Below, one piece after another: positions 17,601 through 24,918 of a stretch of DNA of 64,000 nt. The notes beneath the pieces are model-generated. The model saw only the letters and a program-made list of their open reading frames with translations. It was not told where the DNA came from and did not search any database. Every line of letters starts with the position of its first letter. Position 1 is the first letter of the stretch. The position numbers and the translations under genes are program-made. The stretch lies in NCBI RefSeq assembly GCF_014651615.1, contig NZ_BMXF01000005.1, positions 286,455-350,454 on the forward strand. The letters run 5' to 3'. The DNA comes from Persicitalea jodogahamensis (GTDB lineage: Bacteria; Bacteroidota; Bacteroidia; Cytophagales; Spirosomataceae).

Positions 17601-18258
17601 TAAATTCCTTTCTGGAATAAAAGGAATAATCGAACAACTGAAGCTCGTTCTTGTTGCTGGCCGGATTGTGTGCATCTACACTAAAACCTACCTCAGCCGC
17701 ATTATTGGCTACGACCGTCACCAGCACAACCTCGCCCGCCTGCTGACGGGGGCGAAAATGTTCCGCTGCATCCCGTACAAAGCCCTTGGCTTCATTCACA
17801 GCGTCAGGAGCCGAAAAGCTAAATCCGTTGAGATCCTTATGGCGTACTCCGTCACCCGAAACAGGACGGACGTTTTCGGGCCACCAGCCCTCAGCCCCTT
17901 CTTTGCCATCACTATGGCGGGCCACCCATATCCGCAGGAAGATTTTACAGCCCAATCGCTTAGCAAGTTCCGCTTCCTTGTCTATCTGACTCCAGTCGGC
18001 GGCGGCACCCCGCTTTCGGTACACATGATCCCAGTTGACATTAAGTATAAAGGAGTTCACGCCTGCTCTCGCCGCCCTCTCCATTAGAGGCAGGTAGCTG
18101 TCGTCGTCTTCCACATTGGTAATGGACATGCTCAGGTAACGAGGCTGTCCGGGCGGTGCTATCGGTGTTCCGGCAGCCGTGATTCGCATGGTCAAGCTGC
18201 CAAGAATAACAATAAGAAATGCGTACACTACCCCCATGGTCGTGTAAATTTTACTCAT
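11698..18258 (-). CDS. Giant secreted modular protein: glycosidase-like barrel, 15 Ig-like repeats, T9SS tail
   Basis: 2186 residues from ATG 18258; the frame stays open 52 codons further up, but MSKIYTT begins a good signal peptide. Residues about 35-410 look like a GH42-type (beta/alpha)8 barrel: ELNKTWGSDYSRF resembles that family, and E189 (NNAAEVG) and E355 (GNELG) are candidate catalytic acids. Fifteen Ig-like (He_PIG/cadherin-like) domains of about 90-95 residues follow, each with a PPLV-type start, a DPDG or DTDG loop and GLPxG. Eight come before and seven after a beta-sandwich module with APYGVFGD; a second such module (APFGLYGN) precedes the end. The C-terminus has YPNPFVNLVKVQ, a type A T9SS sorting domain. 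It is inferred to be a cell-surface glycan-binding or glycan-cleaving protein. Repeats are partly identical at DNA level (see the repeat entries). Confidence 0.8.
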   Translation of the reverse strand: MSKIYTTMGVVYAFLIVILGSLTMRITAAGTPIAPPGQPRYLSMSITNVEDDDSYLPLMERAARAGVNSFILNVNWDHVYRKRGAAADWSQIDKEAELAKRLGCKIFLRIWVARHSDGKEGAEGWWPENVRPVSGDGVRHKDLNGFSFSAPDAVNEAKGFVRDAAEHFRPRQQAGEVVLVTVVANNAAEVGFSVDAHNPASNKNELQLFDYSFYSRKEFKEWVQAKYKTLAELNKTWGSDYSRFSDIEPPYIKGDVWSGHYGNIGLDWYLFRHFVLKRTVDGFTDVVKGVDGSYKYYNDMGSCYDGLSVLRGTLGFISINAKADGFKVNDNHHYPHRFAADLMRSNLPGRIIGNELGNDNSVDIGVYRDFINETYEHGADWFNLFGIDRDFNFARYENLIKEMASKWLNKPVQEVKPTQTVTYTLTEAIRQGTGKVQEKWRDEYAKTKTPIRVLLIEDLLDATPPANQPPLVNKIIPDQQGKVGQTFAYEIAAGTFTDPDGTIASLTARGLPDGIVLTDRKLSGTPTVSGEFAVTITARDDKGAEVSAQFRFRVNPKDNNGVNQPPVVSRIIADQQGKVGLAFNYEIAAGTFTDPDGTIASLSAKGLPDGVALTDRKLSGTPTASGEFAVTITARDDQGAEVSTQFKFRVDSKESGNVLPLVRKAIPDQQGKVGENFDYTISKETFFDPDGPIIDIVVKGQPGGLSQSGWRLSGTPTASGEFIVTVTARDSRDAIIATQFKITISPKEGANQPPLVSRIIPDQQGKVGQSFSYDIAAETFTDPDGTITGITATGLPEGLSLNGWKLAGTPTVSGEFMVTVTARDNQGATVSAQFRFKVVKNDSINKPPIVSRPIPDQQGKERQAFNYEIAKGTFTDPDGTIASITAKGLPAGIIFSEGKLSGTPGLSGEFVVTITARDDKGAEVSTQFKFRVDSKESGNVLPLVRKAIPDQQGKVGENFDYTISKETFFDPDGPIIDIVVKGQPGGLSQSGWRLSGTPTASGEFIVTVTARDSRDAIIATQFKITISPKEGANQPPLVSRIIPDQQGKVGQSFSYEIAAGTFTDPDGTITGITAKGLPEGIVLADRKLSGIPVVSGEFMVTVTARDDKGAETATQFRFRVAGKDAENKPPLVSKAIPDQKGKVGQSFTYEIAKETFVDPDGTIAGISAAGLPNGLSLNGWKITGSPLTSGEFGVTVTARDNLGAEVSTQFKISVDKASPAPTANIFSLFQAGNFLTRRFLHYMEDGDTLRGDDAKLIVNILVSPKTGAVGSYVFKMEGPYSVGSTDNRAPYGVFGDNGGVVFTAGRYTLNVKSYEKADREGAQLSDETIHFVVVDDEGNRNIPPALVKPPVELFAKVGTPFARRLPDSTFVDPDGVLTAFAFTGLPDGLKGDGTLISGTPTKEGVFTVVVRVTDNGGGAAEATFKFTVSADNLAPIAIGTIPDQTAPVNQPFSYTIPESHFSDPDGTIASVTILGLPEGLTGSGRTISGTPAKAGKYQLVAVAKDNADATVQLTFNLTVLGENRPPLVAKAINDQVADSSTVYRFVIPAGTFVDTDGKITRLEISGLPAGISAKGDTISGRPTKVGEYTVTVRAFDDKEASVQLTFRLTVYGNRPPLVAKAINDQVADSNAVYRFVIPAGTFVDTDGKITHLEISGLPAGLSAKGDTISGRPTKVGEYTVTVRAFDDKEASVQLTFRLTVYGNHPPLVAKAINDQVADSNAVYRFVIPAGTFVDTDGKITRLEISGLPAGLSAQGDTISGLPAQAGEYTVTVRAFDDKNFSVELTFKLTVRGNRPPLVAKIIEDQVASSNAVYRFVIPAGTFFDTDGKITRLEISGLPAGLSAQGDTISGRPTEVGEYTVTVRAFDDKNSSTQLTFKLTVGGGNTPPVAQPVPDLLAIMGQIFRFDVKEYFKDSDGTIASISYASALPPGITANGSLLAGNPTAAGNYPMKVTAVDDKGASITVEFMLRVERAELHIILYEPGEQPKKVREISNADIIAISTLPANLDLYVESNADVNSVSFELTGPTNKKHTDELAPFGLYGNGSGFSPQVGTYNLKVTAYRNNTVVTTRSIQFDIIKANNMPVRLGVEESDVFPAVELWKAYPNPFVNLVKVQMDGEDFTPKAVEVLSVEGKSTLLDQSKWRVERSLLEVNLTEVATRSGIYFLRITGQDGQPHTLRIMKSEKK
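12650..13720 (-). repeat. Four tandem 270-bp Ig-domain repeats inside the giant gene
   Basis: The same DNA segment (start of the CCCGAGATTTCCAAA block) recurs at 12751, 13021, 13291 and 13561, spaced exactly 270 bases (90 codons). The units encode near-identical Ig-like domains beginning PPLVAKAINDQVAD (IEDQVAS in one copy). The edges given are approximate. Confidence 0.85.
15092..15495 (-). repeat. Direct repeat copy 1 of a 404-bp internal duplication
   Basis: This stretch matches 15938-16341 at a fixed offset of 846 bases. I see only two mismatches (15150 G against 15996 A; 15421 T against 16267 C). It covers one complete Ig-like domain and parts of its neighbours. Similarity falls off abruptly on both sides. 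Confidence 0.85.
15938..16341 (-). repeat. Direct repeat copy 2 of the 404-bp internal duplication
   Basis: Partner of 15092-15495. The offset of 846 bases equals 282 codons, or three Ig-like domains, so the reading frame is kept. This suggests a recent three-domain duplication or gene conversion. Confidence 0.85.
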
Positions 18259-18974
18259 ACTTAGCTGTTTGCTATTTATTTGAAAATGTATTTCTGATGG
18301 GGTAGAGGGGGATATTTGATTGCGCAAACAGGAGCAACAATCAAGCCAAGATGATTGCAAATCGAAGACGAGAGGGCAAAGTCTCCGTGGGCGACCGAGT
18401 TCGTTGCTTGCCAATTCATCCAGAGTAAGAGTCGGATTTCAGCGTAGTTTTCGGAAGGATAGAACCGCCGTGGTTCCGGCGGAAGGAAAAAGTCATTAAC
18501 TCAAAATCAATAGCTTGAGTTATTTGTACATGACAGTTACGAAAGAAAAAACATCAGGATTAGTACTGCCGGTAAGCAATCTCCAGCAGAGGAGTTTTCA
18601 AGCTCGTTTCGTAAACGAAAATAGAAAATTTTGCTGCAGAATTTTCCCTGGTACCCCTTTTGATTGCAAGGCATTAAAGCAGAGAAATGAATAGAATTAG
18701 AGCATGTAGTCGCCTTTTTTCTGTCCATTATATACTATTGAGTCCTCGTATCAATTATCATGCCGATTTGTATCTTTTTACGGATTGTCTTTTTCAGGAT
18801 GAAACATCGGAGAGATCCGTTGCGCAAACCGGGAAACAATAACAGGATCACTTCGCCCGGTTTATCTTTTCTATCGTTTAGCTTTGCGGCTTTGATGAGT
18901 TTGGAATTTACACCGGCTCAAGCGATTTAACACGTATATCTTTACCTCGCGGCAGAATTTCAATAGCTTTTTAC
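18259..18974. other. Long intergenic region without a supported gene
   Basis: 716 AT-rich bases between the divergent giant gene and the possible glycosyltransferase gene. It holds several dyads, such as AACTCAA...TTGAGTT near 18496 and GAAAATT-N9-AATTTTC at 18624-18646, but no convincing promoter and no plausible coding frame. A 63-codon minus-strand frame at 18537-18728 has no recognisable features. The dyads may be regulatory; this is a guess. Confidence 0.5.
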
Positions 18975-20009
18975 ATGAGTATCAACAAAGTAGATGTTAG
19001 CGTTAATTACTACGGAAAGCCATATCAAACTATCGTTACCTTACTGACCTTGTGGAAGCATAGTCGGCAGCATATCGGAACCATCTACTTGGTTATCGAG
19101 AAAAACCAACCTTATCAACAATATGGAGGTGTAAAATTATTACAGTGGGCTCTTAAGCAACTGCCAGTCGAATATTATTACCCTGTTCACTTTTACTATC
19201 ATGGCTCTCCTCCGATCGATTCGTTGGGCGATCGGGATACACGATATGGTTTGAAGTATCAGTATGGTCTGGAAAATACCGATAAGAAGTTTCATTTTTT
19301 GTCCCACAACGACTGCCTCTACCAGGCCGATCTTCTGGGAATGATGCTGGAACAGGTAAACGATGCTGAGGAGGAAATAGCGGGAGTTGGTATGATCGGT
19401 CAATGTTGGAACTGCCCAGCTTTGGCTGCGCAAAAATGTGACGGCTCACGCTTTGAGCAGTTCCAGCCCAAACCCCAGGAATACCGGGATTTATTGAATA
19501 AGTACCTGAATGTCATCTCTCTCCCTCCCGCTCGTGAAGCTATTCACTATAACTTAATCGAAAAAGGCCAAACGTATCCTTTGCCTGAATGCCGCCTCAA
19601 TGAGTACGCGTGTCTGATCAATACTGAGCTTTACCAGAAACTAGCATATCCCAAAGGAAAAATGCTTCCGCTTGGTGCAGCCTGGCACGGCACTGACTGG
19701 GGAACAGTTTGGTTTTATGAAATGGTGAATTCCGGCTACAAATTTCTTCATTTTCCATTTGATCCCCATATGGTCCATGCTCCATTTACCCCCGCAAAGA
19801 GTGGCCATGTAAGCGATAATAACCCAGAAGAATACTCGAAAACTGAAGAAAATGCCCACCAGTTTCTTCAAAAGGATTTCCCTGAGTTGGCTTATATCCC
19901 TTCCATGGTTCGTTTCTCCATCGCGCTGAACAAGCCATGGACAATAATCCGTCGTTTTTTTGAGAAAGCGAAAGCCCGCCTTTCATTTTTTGTCCAGTCT
20001 CCCCGTTAA
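18975..20009 (+). CDS. Conserved hypothetical protein, possible glycosyltransferase
   Basis: 344 soluble residues without a signal peptide. The N-terminus (VDVSVNYYGKPYQTIVTLLTLWKHS followed by IGTIYLVIE, described here in two parts) has the beta-alpha-beta pattern of a GT-A nucleotide-sugar-binding fold. FHFLSHNDCLYQADLL (about 112-127) sits where a metal-binding acidic motif would be expected, with Asn-Asp rather than DxD. The middle contains several cysteines (GQCWNCPALAAQKC). The C-terminal about 35 residues are basic. I recall similar proteins in polysaccharide biosynthesis settings, but no sugar genes lie beside it here. Function is therefore uncertain; a sugar transferase is the best guess. 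Confidence 0.5.
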   Translation: MSINKVDVSVNYYGKPYQTIVTLLTLWKHSRQHIGTIYLVIEKNQPYQQYGGVKLLQWALKQLPVEYYYPVHFYYHGSPPIDSLGDRDTRYGLKYQYGLENTDKKFHFLSHNDCLYQADLLGMMLEQVNDAEEEIAGVGMIGQCWNCPALAAQKCDGSRFEQFQPKPQEYRDLLNKYLNVISLPPAREAIHYNLIEKGQTYPLPECRLNEYACLINTELYQKLAYPKGKMLPLGAAWHGTDWGTVWFYEMVNSGYKFLHFPFDPHMVHAPFTPAKSGHVSDNNPEEYSKTEENAHQFLQKDFPELAYIPSMVRFSIALNKPWTIIRRFFEKAKARLSFFVQSPR

Positions 20010-20046
20010 GACACAGTATCTGGCACTACGTTTTTTTCATAAAGCA

Positions 20047-20078
20047 ATTGCGCCAATAGTTTTTTCTCCTTACTTTTG
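20047..20078 (+). promoter_or_regulatory. Putative promoter of tRNA-Pro
   Basis: ATTG (20047-20050) and TACTTTTG (20071-20078) are separated by 20 bases, a close match to the Bacteroidota TTTG-N19-21-TAnnTTTG promoter. The mature tRNA begins 18 bases downstream. Confidence 0.6.
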
Positions 20079-20095
20079 CCCTCCCAACACATCAT

Positions 20096-20169
20096 CGGGA
20101 TGTGGCGCAGCCCGGTAGCGCACACGCCTGGGGGGCGTGGGGTCGCAGGTTCAAATCCTGTCATCCCGA
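20096..20169 (+). tRNA. tRNA-Pro (anticodon GGG)
   Basis: 74 bases folding as a standard cloverleaf. The acceptor stem is CGGGATG with CATCCCG; the D arm is GCGC...GCGC; the anticodon stem is CACGC with GCGTG around the loop CTGGGGG (anticodon GGG); the T arm is GCAGG-TTCAAAT-CCTGT. The discriminator is A, and CCA is not encoded, as is common in Bacteroidota. It reads CCC and CCU proline codons. A strong hairpin terminator follows. Confidence 0.95.
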
Positions 20170-20176
20170 CTAAAAC

Positions 20177-20208
20177 AAAAAACCTGTTCATTTTTGAACA
20201 GGTTTTTT
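20177..20208. terminator. Bidirectional terminator between tRNA-Pro and purM
   Basis: A 14-base stem (AAAAAACCTGTTCA with TGAACAGGTTTTTT) with a 4-base loop, A/T-rich on both sides. It serves the tRNA on the plus strand and purM on the minus strand. Confidence 0.85.
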
Positions 20209-20228
20209 GTTTTTTCAAGGGAGGAGAT

Positions 20229-21398
20229 TCAATACACAAACTCCCCGAATTCCGACCGAATCGTTACACTTTTGCTCTCTGCGGCCTCCACACGGCCCAC
20301 AATTTGGGCTGCAATGCCGAATGACTCCGAAACCTCGATGACCCGGGCGGCTTGCGCTTCGGGAAGGTACACTTCCAGCCGGTGACCCATGTTGAAGACC
20401 TGGTACATTTCCTGCCAGCTCGTGCCACTTTCGGTCTGAATCAGTTTGAACAAAGGCGGTACGGGAAAAAGATTATCCTTGATAACGTGCAGATCGTCGA
20501 TGAAATGAAGGATTTTGGTTTGGGCACCACCGCTGCAATGCACCATACCGTGGATTTCGGCTCTTAGCTCGTCGAGTAGTGCCTTGGCCACGGGGGCATA
20601 GGTGCGGGTAGGCGAAAGAATGAGCTGACCGACGTTCAATGGGGTGCTTTCCACGGCGTCCAGCAGGTTTTTGCTGCCGCTATAGATCAAATCAGGATTT
20701 ACTTCCGGGTCGAAGCTTTCGGGGTATTGTGCAGCCAGGTACTTGCTTAGCACATCGTGCCGGGCCGAAGTGAGTCCATTGCTGCCCATTCCGCCGTTAT
20801 AGGCCGTTTCGTAGGTAGCCTGCCCGTACGAAGCCAGGCCGACGATGACATCGCCTGCCCTGATATTGGCATTATCCACTACCTCGGCGCGCTTCATGCG
20901 GGCAATAACCGTGCTGTTGACCGTAATGGTACGCACCAGATCGCCTACATCGGCGGTTTCGCCGCCCGTGCTGTAGATTTCGACGCCAAAGCCGCGCAGC
21001 ATTTCCAGCACTTCTTCGGTGCCATTGATAATTTCGGCAATCACCTCGCCGGGTATGCGGTTTTTGTTGCGGTCGATGGTGGACGACAGCAGCATAGGCC
21101 CGGTGGCCCCAACACAAAGCAGGTCGTCGGTATTCATCACCACGGCATCTTGCGCGATACCTCGCCAAACGGACAAATCACCCGTCTCTTTCCAATACAG
21201 ATAGGCCAGTGATGTTTTGGTACCCGCGCCATCAGCGTGCATGATGGTGCAGTAGTCTGGATCGCCGCTAAGTGTGTCGGGGACTATTTTACAAAAAGCC
21301 TTTGGGAAAAGCCCCTTGTCAATGTTGGCGATGGCTTTGTGGACGTCCTCTTTGGAAGCCGAAACGCCTCGTTGCAGGTAACGGTCAGAAGTGGTCAA
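20229..21398 (-). CDS. purM: Phosphoribosylformylglycinamidine cyclo-ligase (AIR synthase)
   Basis: Fifth step of de novo purine synthesis: ATP-dependent closure of FGAM to AIR, in the cytoplasm. 389 residues, the longer Bacteroidota form. The N-terminal half has the metal/ATP loops: HADGAGTKTSLAYLYW, MNTDDLLCVGA and GGETADVGDLVRT. The second half has GMVHCSGGAQTKILHF and VFNMGHRLEVYL, typical PurM/PurL-fold motifs. The gene stands alone. Its 5' leader starts immediately with a tandem octamer repeat (21403-21446), and I found no clear promoter box. Confidence 0.93.
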   Translation of the reverse strand: MTTSDRYLQRGVSASKEDVHKAIANIDKGLFPKAFCKIVPDTLSGDPDYCTIMHADGAGTKTSLAYLYWKETGDLSVWRGIAQDAVVMNTDDLLCVGATGPMLLSSTIDRNKNRIPGEVIAEIINGTEEVLEMLRGFGVEIYSTGGETADVGDLVRTITVNSTVIARMKRAEVVDNANIRAGDVIVGLASYGQATYETAYNGGMGSNGLTSARHDVLSKYLAAQYPESFDPEVNPDLIYSGSKNLLDAVESTPLNVGQLILSPTRTYAPVAKALLDELRAEIHGMVHCSGGAQTKILHFIDDLHVIKDNLFPVPPLFKLIQTESGTSWQEMYQVFNMGHRLEVYLPEAQAARVIEVSESFGIAAQIVGRVEAAESKSVTIRSEFGEFVY

Positions 21399-21402
21399 TT
21401 TT

Positions 21403-21446
21403 GAATGAGTGAATGAGTGAATGAGTGAATGAGTGAATGAGTGAAT
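21403..21446 (-). repeat. Octamer tandem repeat in the purM leader
   Basis: GAATGAGT is repeated five and a half times without change, ending 4 bases before the purM start codon. It would lie within the untranslated leader, over the ribosome-binding region. Confidence 0.9.
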
Positions 21447-21527
21447 TTATTTCAAATTGTCATAAAACAGAACTGATAATCTCTTTTATTGAAATAATTA
21501 CCAGCGATCGCTTTACCATATCTACGG

Positions 21528-21562
21528 AAAACGCCCTGCATTCGTTAAGTACAGGGCGTTTT
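21528..21562 (-). terminator. Terminator of the M1 peptidase gene
   Basis: An 11-base perfect stem (AAAACGCCCTG with CAGGGCGTTTT) with a 13-base loop, 57 bases past the M1 stop. Confidence 0.75.
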
Positions 21563-21618
21563 ACAATTGTTAGTGAGTGAGCGTCTGAATACTTCCTGAC
21601 TCTCTCAAAATTCTTTCA

Positions 21619-23988
21619 CTACCTATTTCCCGTCCCCAGTCTGCCGGCCCCGCCGCTTTTCTGTTCGGCCTGCATGGGATTCATCGGGCGCTGGTATTGC
21701 TGTTGCTTGTAAATCTGGAAGCGCGTCGGTTTGGCCACGGGCGGGAACGAATTGTCCGCCGTGTCGATGTCGGCAATTTCGAAGTAGGGGTCCAGTGTCC
21801 ACTGCACTACCTTCTTTTTGGTCGAAATCACTTTGTTGATTTGTTGATCGTTGAAGCGCCAGATTTCGGCGGGGAAACGGGCGACGGAATCGGTGCCGTC
21901 CTCAAACTCCATTTTTACGATCACAGGCATTACTAGGCCTCCTTTGTTCTTTACGCTCAGGGTATAGAAATTCGTGTTCGATTGCACCAGGTCGCGGTCT
22001 TCGGGCGACAGGCTGGCGAGGTAATCCTCATACTTTTTGCGATCCTGCGCCGTAACCTTAAACTCGTCGTAGCGGTTGTAGAAATCGGCCATCGACGAAT
22101 CCTGCGCGACCACGGTCTGATCCTTAGTGAGGGCATCGCGCTGCTTGCTGATGGTGTTTTTCTTGCGGGCGTCTTCCTGGCGGGCCAGCTCCTTCTCAAT
22201 CTCAGGATTCTGCGTATCCACGCTGAACCAATCCACACTCACGAGGGCCTGATCCACGGGCTGCACACCGTAAAACCAGCCCTTCCAGAACCAGTCCAGA
22301 TCCACGCCTGACGCATCCTCCATCGTGCGAAAGAAGTCGGCGGGCGTGGGACTTTTGAACTTCCAGCGGTTGGCGTACTCCTTAAAAGCATAATCGAACA
22401 GTTCGCGGCCCATGATCGTTTCGCGCAGGATGTTCAGCCCGGCGGCGGGCTTCGCATAAGCATTGGGGCCGAGGCCGATCACGTTGTCCGACTGGGCCAT
22501 GATAGGCGAAAGTACCGCCTTGTCCGATGCCATGTAGTCGGTCACCGACTGCGCCTCACCGCGGCGTGTGGGGTAGTTGTAGTCCCATTCTTTCTCGGCC
22601 AGATACTGGCAGAACGTGTTCAGTCCTTCATCCATCCAGGTCCAGTTGCGCTCGTCGGAGTTGACGATCATCGGGAAGAAGTTGTGACCCACCTCGTGGA
22701 TAATCACGCCGATCATGCCATATTTCACGCCTTCGCTATAAGTACCGTCCGCTTCGGGCCGACCGCCGTTGAACGAAATCATGGGGTACTCCATGCCACC
22801 GCCCGACGTGGCGTGGCACGAAATGGCGACCGGATAAGGGTACTCGAACGTACGCTTCCCGTACGAGCGCAGCGTGTGCTCCACAGCGCGGGTCGAGTAC
22901 TGTTCCCAAAGCGGGTTGCCCTCTTTGGGATAAAACGACATCGACCAAATCTTGCGGCCATTGCCGTACACATCCGTTTTCATGGCATCCCAGATAAACC
23001 TGCGGCTGCTGGCAAAGGCGAAGTCGCGGACGTTGTCGGCTTTGTAAATCCAGGTTTTTTTGCCCGTTGGTTTGTTTTTTTCTGCCTGAATGGCCTCGTC
23101 CTGCGTCACGATGATGACGGGCGTCGTGGCATTCTCGGCGTCTTTCATGCGCTTCTTCTGGTCGCTGGTAAGTACCTGATTGTAGTTCTGGCACTCGCCG
23201 GAGGCGGCCACGATATGGTCGTTCGGTACGGTAAGGGCGACTTTATAATTACCAAAAATCAGCGAGAACTCACCTTGACCCAAAAACTGCTTGTGGTTCC
23301 AGCCGTTGACATCGTCGTAGGGAGCCAGGCGCGGAAACCAGTGGGCAATGAAGTAGTTGTAGTTGCCGTCTTTCTCATAAAACTCGTAGCCGCTGCGACC
23401 GTAGTATTCCGTGATGTAGTAGTTCCAGTCCACGCTGAACACCACGTTGGTATTGGGCTTCATGGCCGTTGGCAGGTCAATGCGCATCATCGTCCCCACA
23501 ATGGTGTGGGGCAGGGCTTTGCCCGCTTTGTCCTTTACAGCGGTGATGTTGTAGCCGAATTGCTTCTTGGGGTCGAGACTCGCGCCACGCCCCGCGTTCA
23601 TGGCCTGCAGTTGGCGGGTGCTCATTCCTTTTTCGCTGATTGTGCCGGTACGGCTCAGGCCGCCGATGGCGTCTTCCTTAAAAAGGTTCTGATCCAGTTG
23701 AAGCCAGATATAGGGCAGATCGTCGGGAGAATTATTGAAGAAAGTAATGGTCTCTGTGCCGATGATACGCTGGTTTTCGTCGTCGAGCTCGGCCTTGATG
23801 TCATAATCGGCGCGCTGCTGCCAGTATTCTTTACCGGGTGCGCCCGAGGCCGTGCGATACGTGTTGGGCGTGGGCAGGGCCGTTCCCAACTGCTCAAAGG
23901 TATCATTGGCTTTGTAGTTGTTGGGATTCTGCGCCCAGACGACGCCAGCCAGCAGGAAAGCAAGCATCAGGGATAGTAGTTTTTTCAT
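21619..23988 (-). CDS. Exported M1 family metallopeptidase
   Basis: 789 residues with a signal peptide (cleavage about residue 19, VVWAQ). The gluzincin catalytic site is HEVGH at 431-435, with the third zinc ligand E454 in WMDEGLN, giving HExxH-18-E. A GGGMEYP segment, the M1 counterpart of GxMEN, lies upstream. The N-terminal beta-sandwich (about 45-240) and the helical C-terminal region fit the family; the last 40 residues are Gln/Pro-rich. There is no T9SS tail, so the protein is probably periplasmic or released. Its role is inferred to be peptide processing or nutrition. It is not clearly linked to its neighbours. Confidence 0.9.
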   Translation of the reverse strand: MKKLLSLMLAFLLAGVVWAQNPNNYKANDTFEQLGTALPTPNTYRTASGAPGKEYWQQRADYDIKAELDDENQRIIGTETITFFNNSPDDLPYIWLQLDQNLFKEDAIGGLSRTGTISEKGMSTRQLQAMNAGRGASLDPKKQFGYNITAVKDKAGKALPHTIVGTMMRIDLPTAMKPNTNVVFSVDWNYYITEYYGRSGYEFYEKDGNYNYFIAHWFPRLAPYDDVNGWNHKQFLGQGEFSLIFGNYKVALTVPNDHIVAASGECQNYNQVLTSDQKKRMKDAENATTPVIIVTQDEAIQAEKNKPTGKKTWIYKADNVRDFAFASSRRFIWDAMKTDVYGNGRKIWSMSFYPKEGNPLWEQYSTRAVEHTLRSYGKRTFEYPYPVAISCHATSGGGMEYPMISFNGGRPEADGTYSEGVKYGMIGVIIHEVGHNFFPMIVNSDERNWTWMDEGLNTFCQYLAEKEWDYNYPTRRGEAQSVTDYMASDKAVLSPIMAQSDNVIGLGPNAYAKPAAGLNILRETIMGRELFDYAFKEYANRWKFKSPTPADFFRTMEDASGVDLDWFWKGWFYGVQPVDQALVSVDWFSVDTQNPEIEKELARQEDARKKNTISKQRDALTKDQTVVAQDSSMADFYNRYDEFKVTAQDRKKYEDYLASLSPEDRDLVQSNTNFYTLSVKNKGGLVMPVIVKMEFEDGTDSVARFPAEIWRFNDQQINKVISTKKKVVQWTLDPYFEIADIDTADNSFPPVAKPTRFQIYKQQQYQRPMNPMQAEQKSGGAGRLGTGNR

Positions 23989-24063
23989 TTGTTTGAAGGT
24001 TAGCGCGGCTTGCCGCTCGATTGGAAGATGAAAGTAAAGTAGGTTAATGTATTGAAAGGTAAG

Positions 24064-24687
24064 CTATTGAAACATAATTGAAAGAGATTCCTGAAAAAGC
24101 GCATTGTTAATAATTAAAGACAGAGCCATTCCTGCCACGACTCCCGAAATAATGTAGTTCCACGACCGCTTGGGGACGCGGGCCAAATCTACGATAAGGA
24201 AAGTCAGTATCAGTAAGGCCAGAACAATGAGTACCTGTCCGGCTTCCAGCCCGAGATTAAAAGCCAGCAGCGGTTGCCAGATGCTTGACTCGCTCCCCAG
24301 CAGTTCGTGCAGGTACCCCGAAAACCCCATACCGTGGATCAAGCCAAAGCCAAGAGCCAACCCATACCGCGCAGGCGACCCCCTTTCCTGCCTGACCAGC
24401 GTGGTTTTAGGAATATCATAAAACATATTGACGATGGCCGTAACGAGAATAGTAATCGGGATCAGCAACTCGATGACATCGCGACGAAAGGCGATGATAT
24501 TGAAGGTGGCCAAAGCCAGCGTCAGGGAATGACCGACTGTGAAAGCCGTCACCAGAATCAGCACTTTTTTCCAATCGCGTAGCGTGTAAATGGCGCATAG
24601 CGCTACGATAAATAGAATATGGTCGTAACCTTTCGGGTCGGTGATGTGTTCAAATCCTACTTGGAGGTACGCTTGGAACTCACTCAT
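24064..24687 (-). CDS. HupE/UreJ family membrane protein
   Basis: 207 residues from ATG 24687 (MSEFQAYLQVG); the longer open frame adds 18 residues that do not look membrane-associated. About six hydrophobic helices are visible, with family hallmarks GYDHILFIVAL near the N-terminus, FTVGHSLTLALA and FGLIHGMGFSGYL, supplying conserved His residues. HupE/UreJ proteins are associated with nickel or cobalt uptake or hydrogenase/urease maturation. In Bacteroidota many members stand alone, as here, so the metal is unknown. It lies 75 bases upstream of the M1 peptidase on the same strand. Confidence 0.82.
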   Translation of the reverse strand: MSEFQAYLQVGFEHITDPKGYDHILFIVALCAIYTLRDWKKVLILVTAFTVGHSLTLALATFNIIAFRRDVIELLIPITILVTAIVNMFYDIPKTTLVRQERGSPARYGLALGFGLIHGMGFSGYLHELLGSESSIWQPLLAFNLGLEAGQVLIVLALLILTFLIVDLARVPKRSWNYIISGVVAGMALSLIINNALFQESLSIMFQ

Positions 24688-24918
24688 AAAGGGGATAAAT
24701 ATTTTGGGGCGGTCGCTTTTGATGTCAAAATGACTGCACAAAAAGGCTTGATTTCCTCGTAAAAAGAATTTGGGTCGCCTTTTTCCTTATTTCAAAAATT
24801 AAAGTTAGGAAAGTCTTTCGGAACTCCCTATCCTCGCAACCCTTGGTATAGCAAATGCTACGCAAGTTGTAATTTTTTCAGAAAAAAATTAAATTATTGT
24901 TTTGTCAATTATCTATCT

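Noticed and set aside
20006..20239. 77-codon minus-strand frame antisense to tRNA-Pro, containing TGFEPATPRPPG
   Set aside because: This peptide is the well-known spurious translation of the reverse complement of a tRNA gene. The plus strand here folds as tRNA-Pro.
22684..23976. 430-codon plus-strand frame opposite the M1 peptidase gene
   Set aside because: It is antisense to a protein with an intact HExxH-18-E site, and its translation is His/Val/Gly-rich without any domain. It is a by-product of codon bias on the opposite strand.
24064..24687. HupE/UreJ-like gene considered as part of a hydrogenase or urease locus
   Set aside because: No hydrogenase, urease or nickel-handling genes lie in the window.
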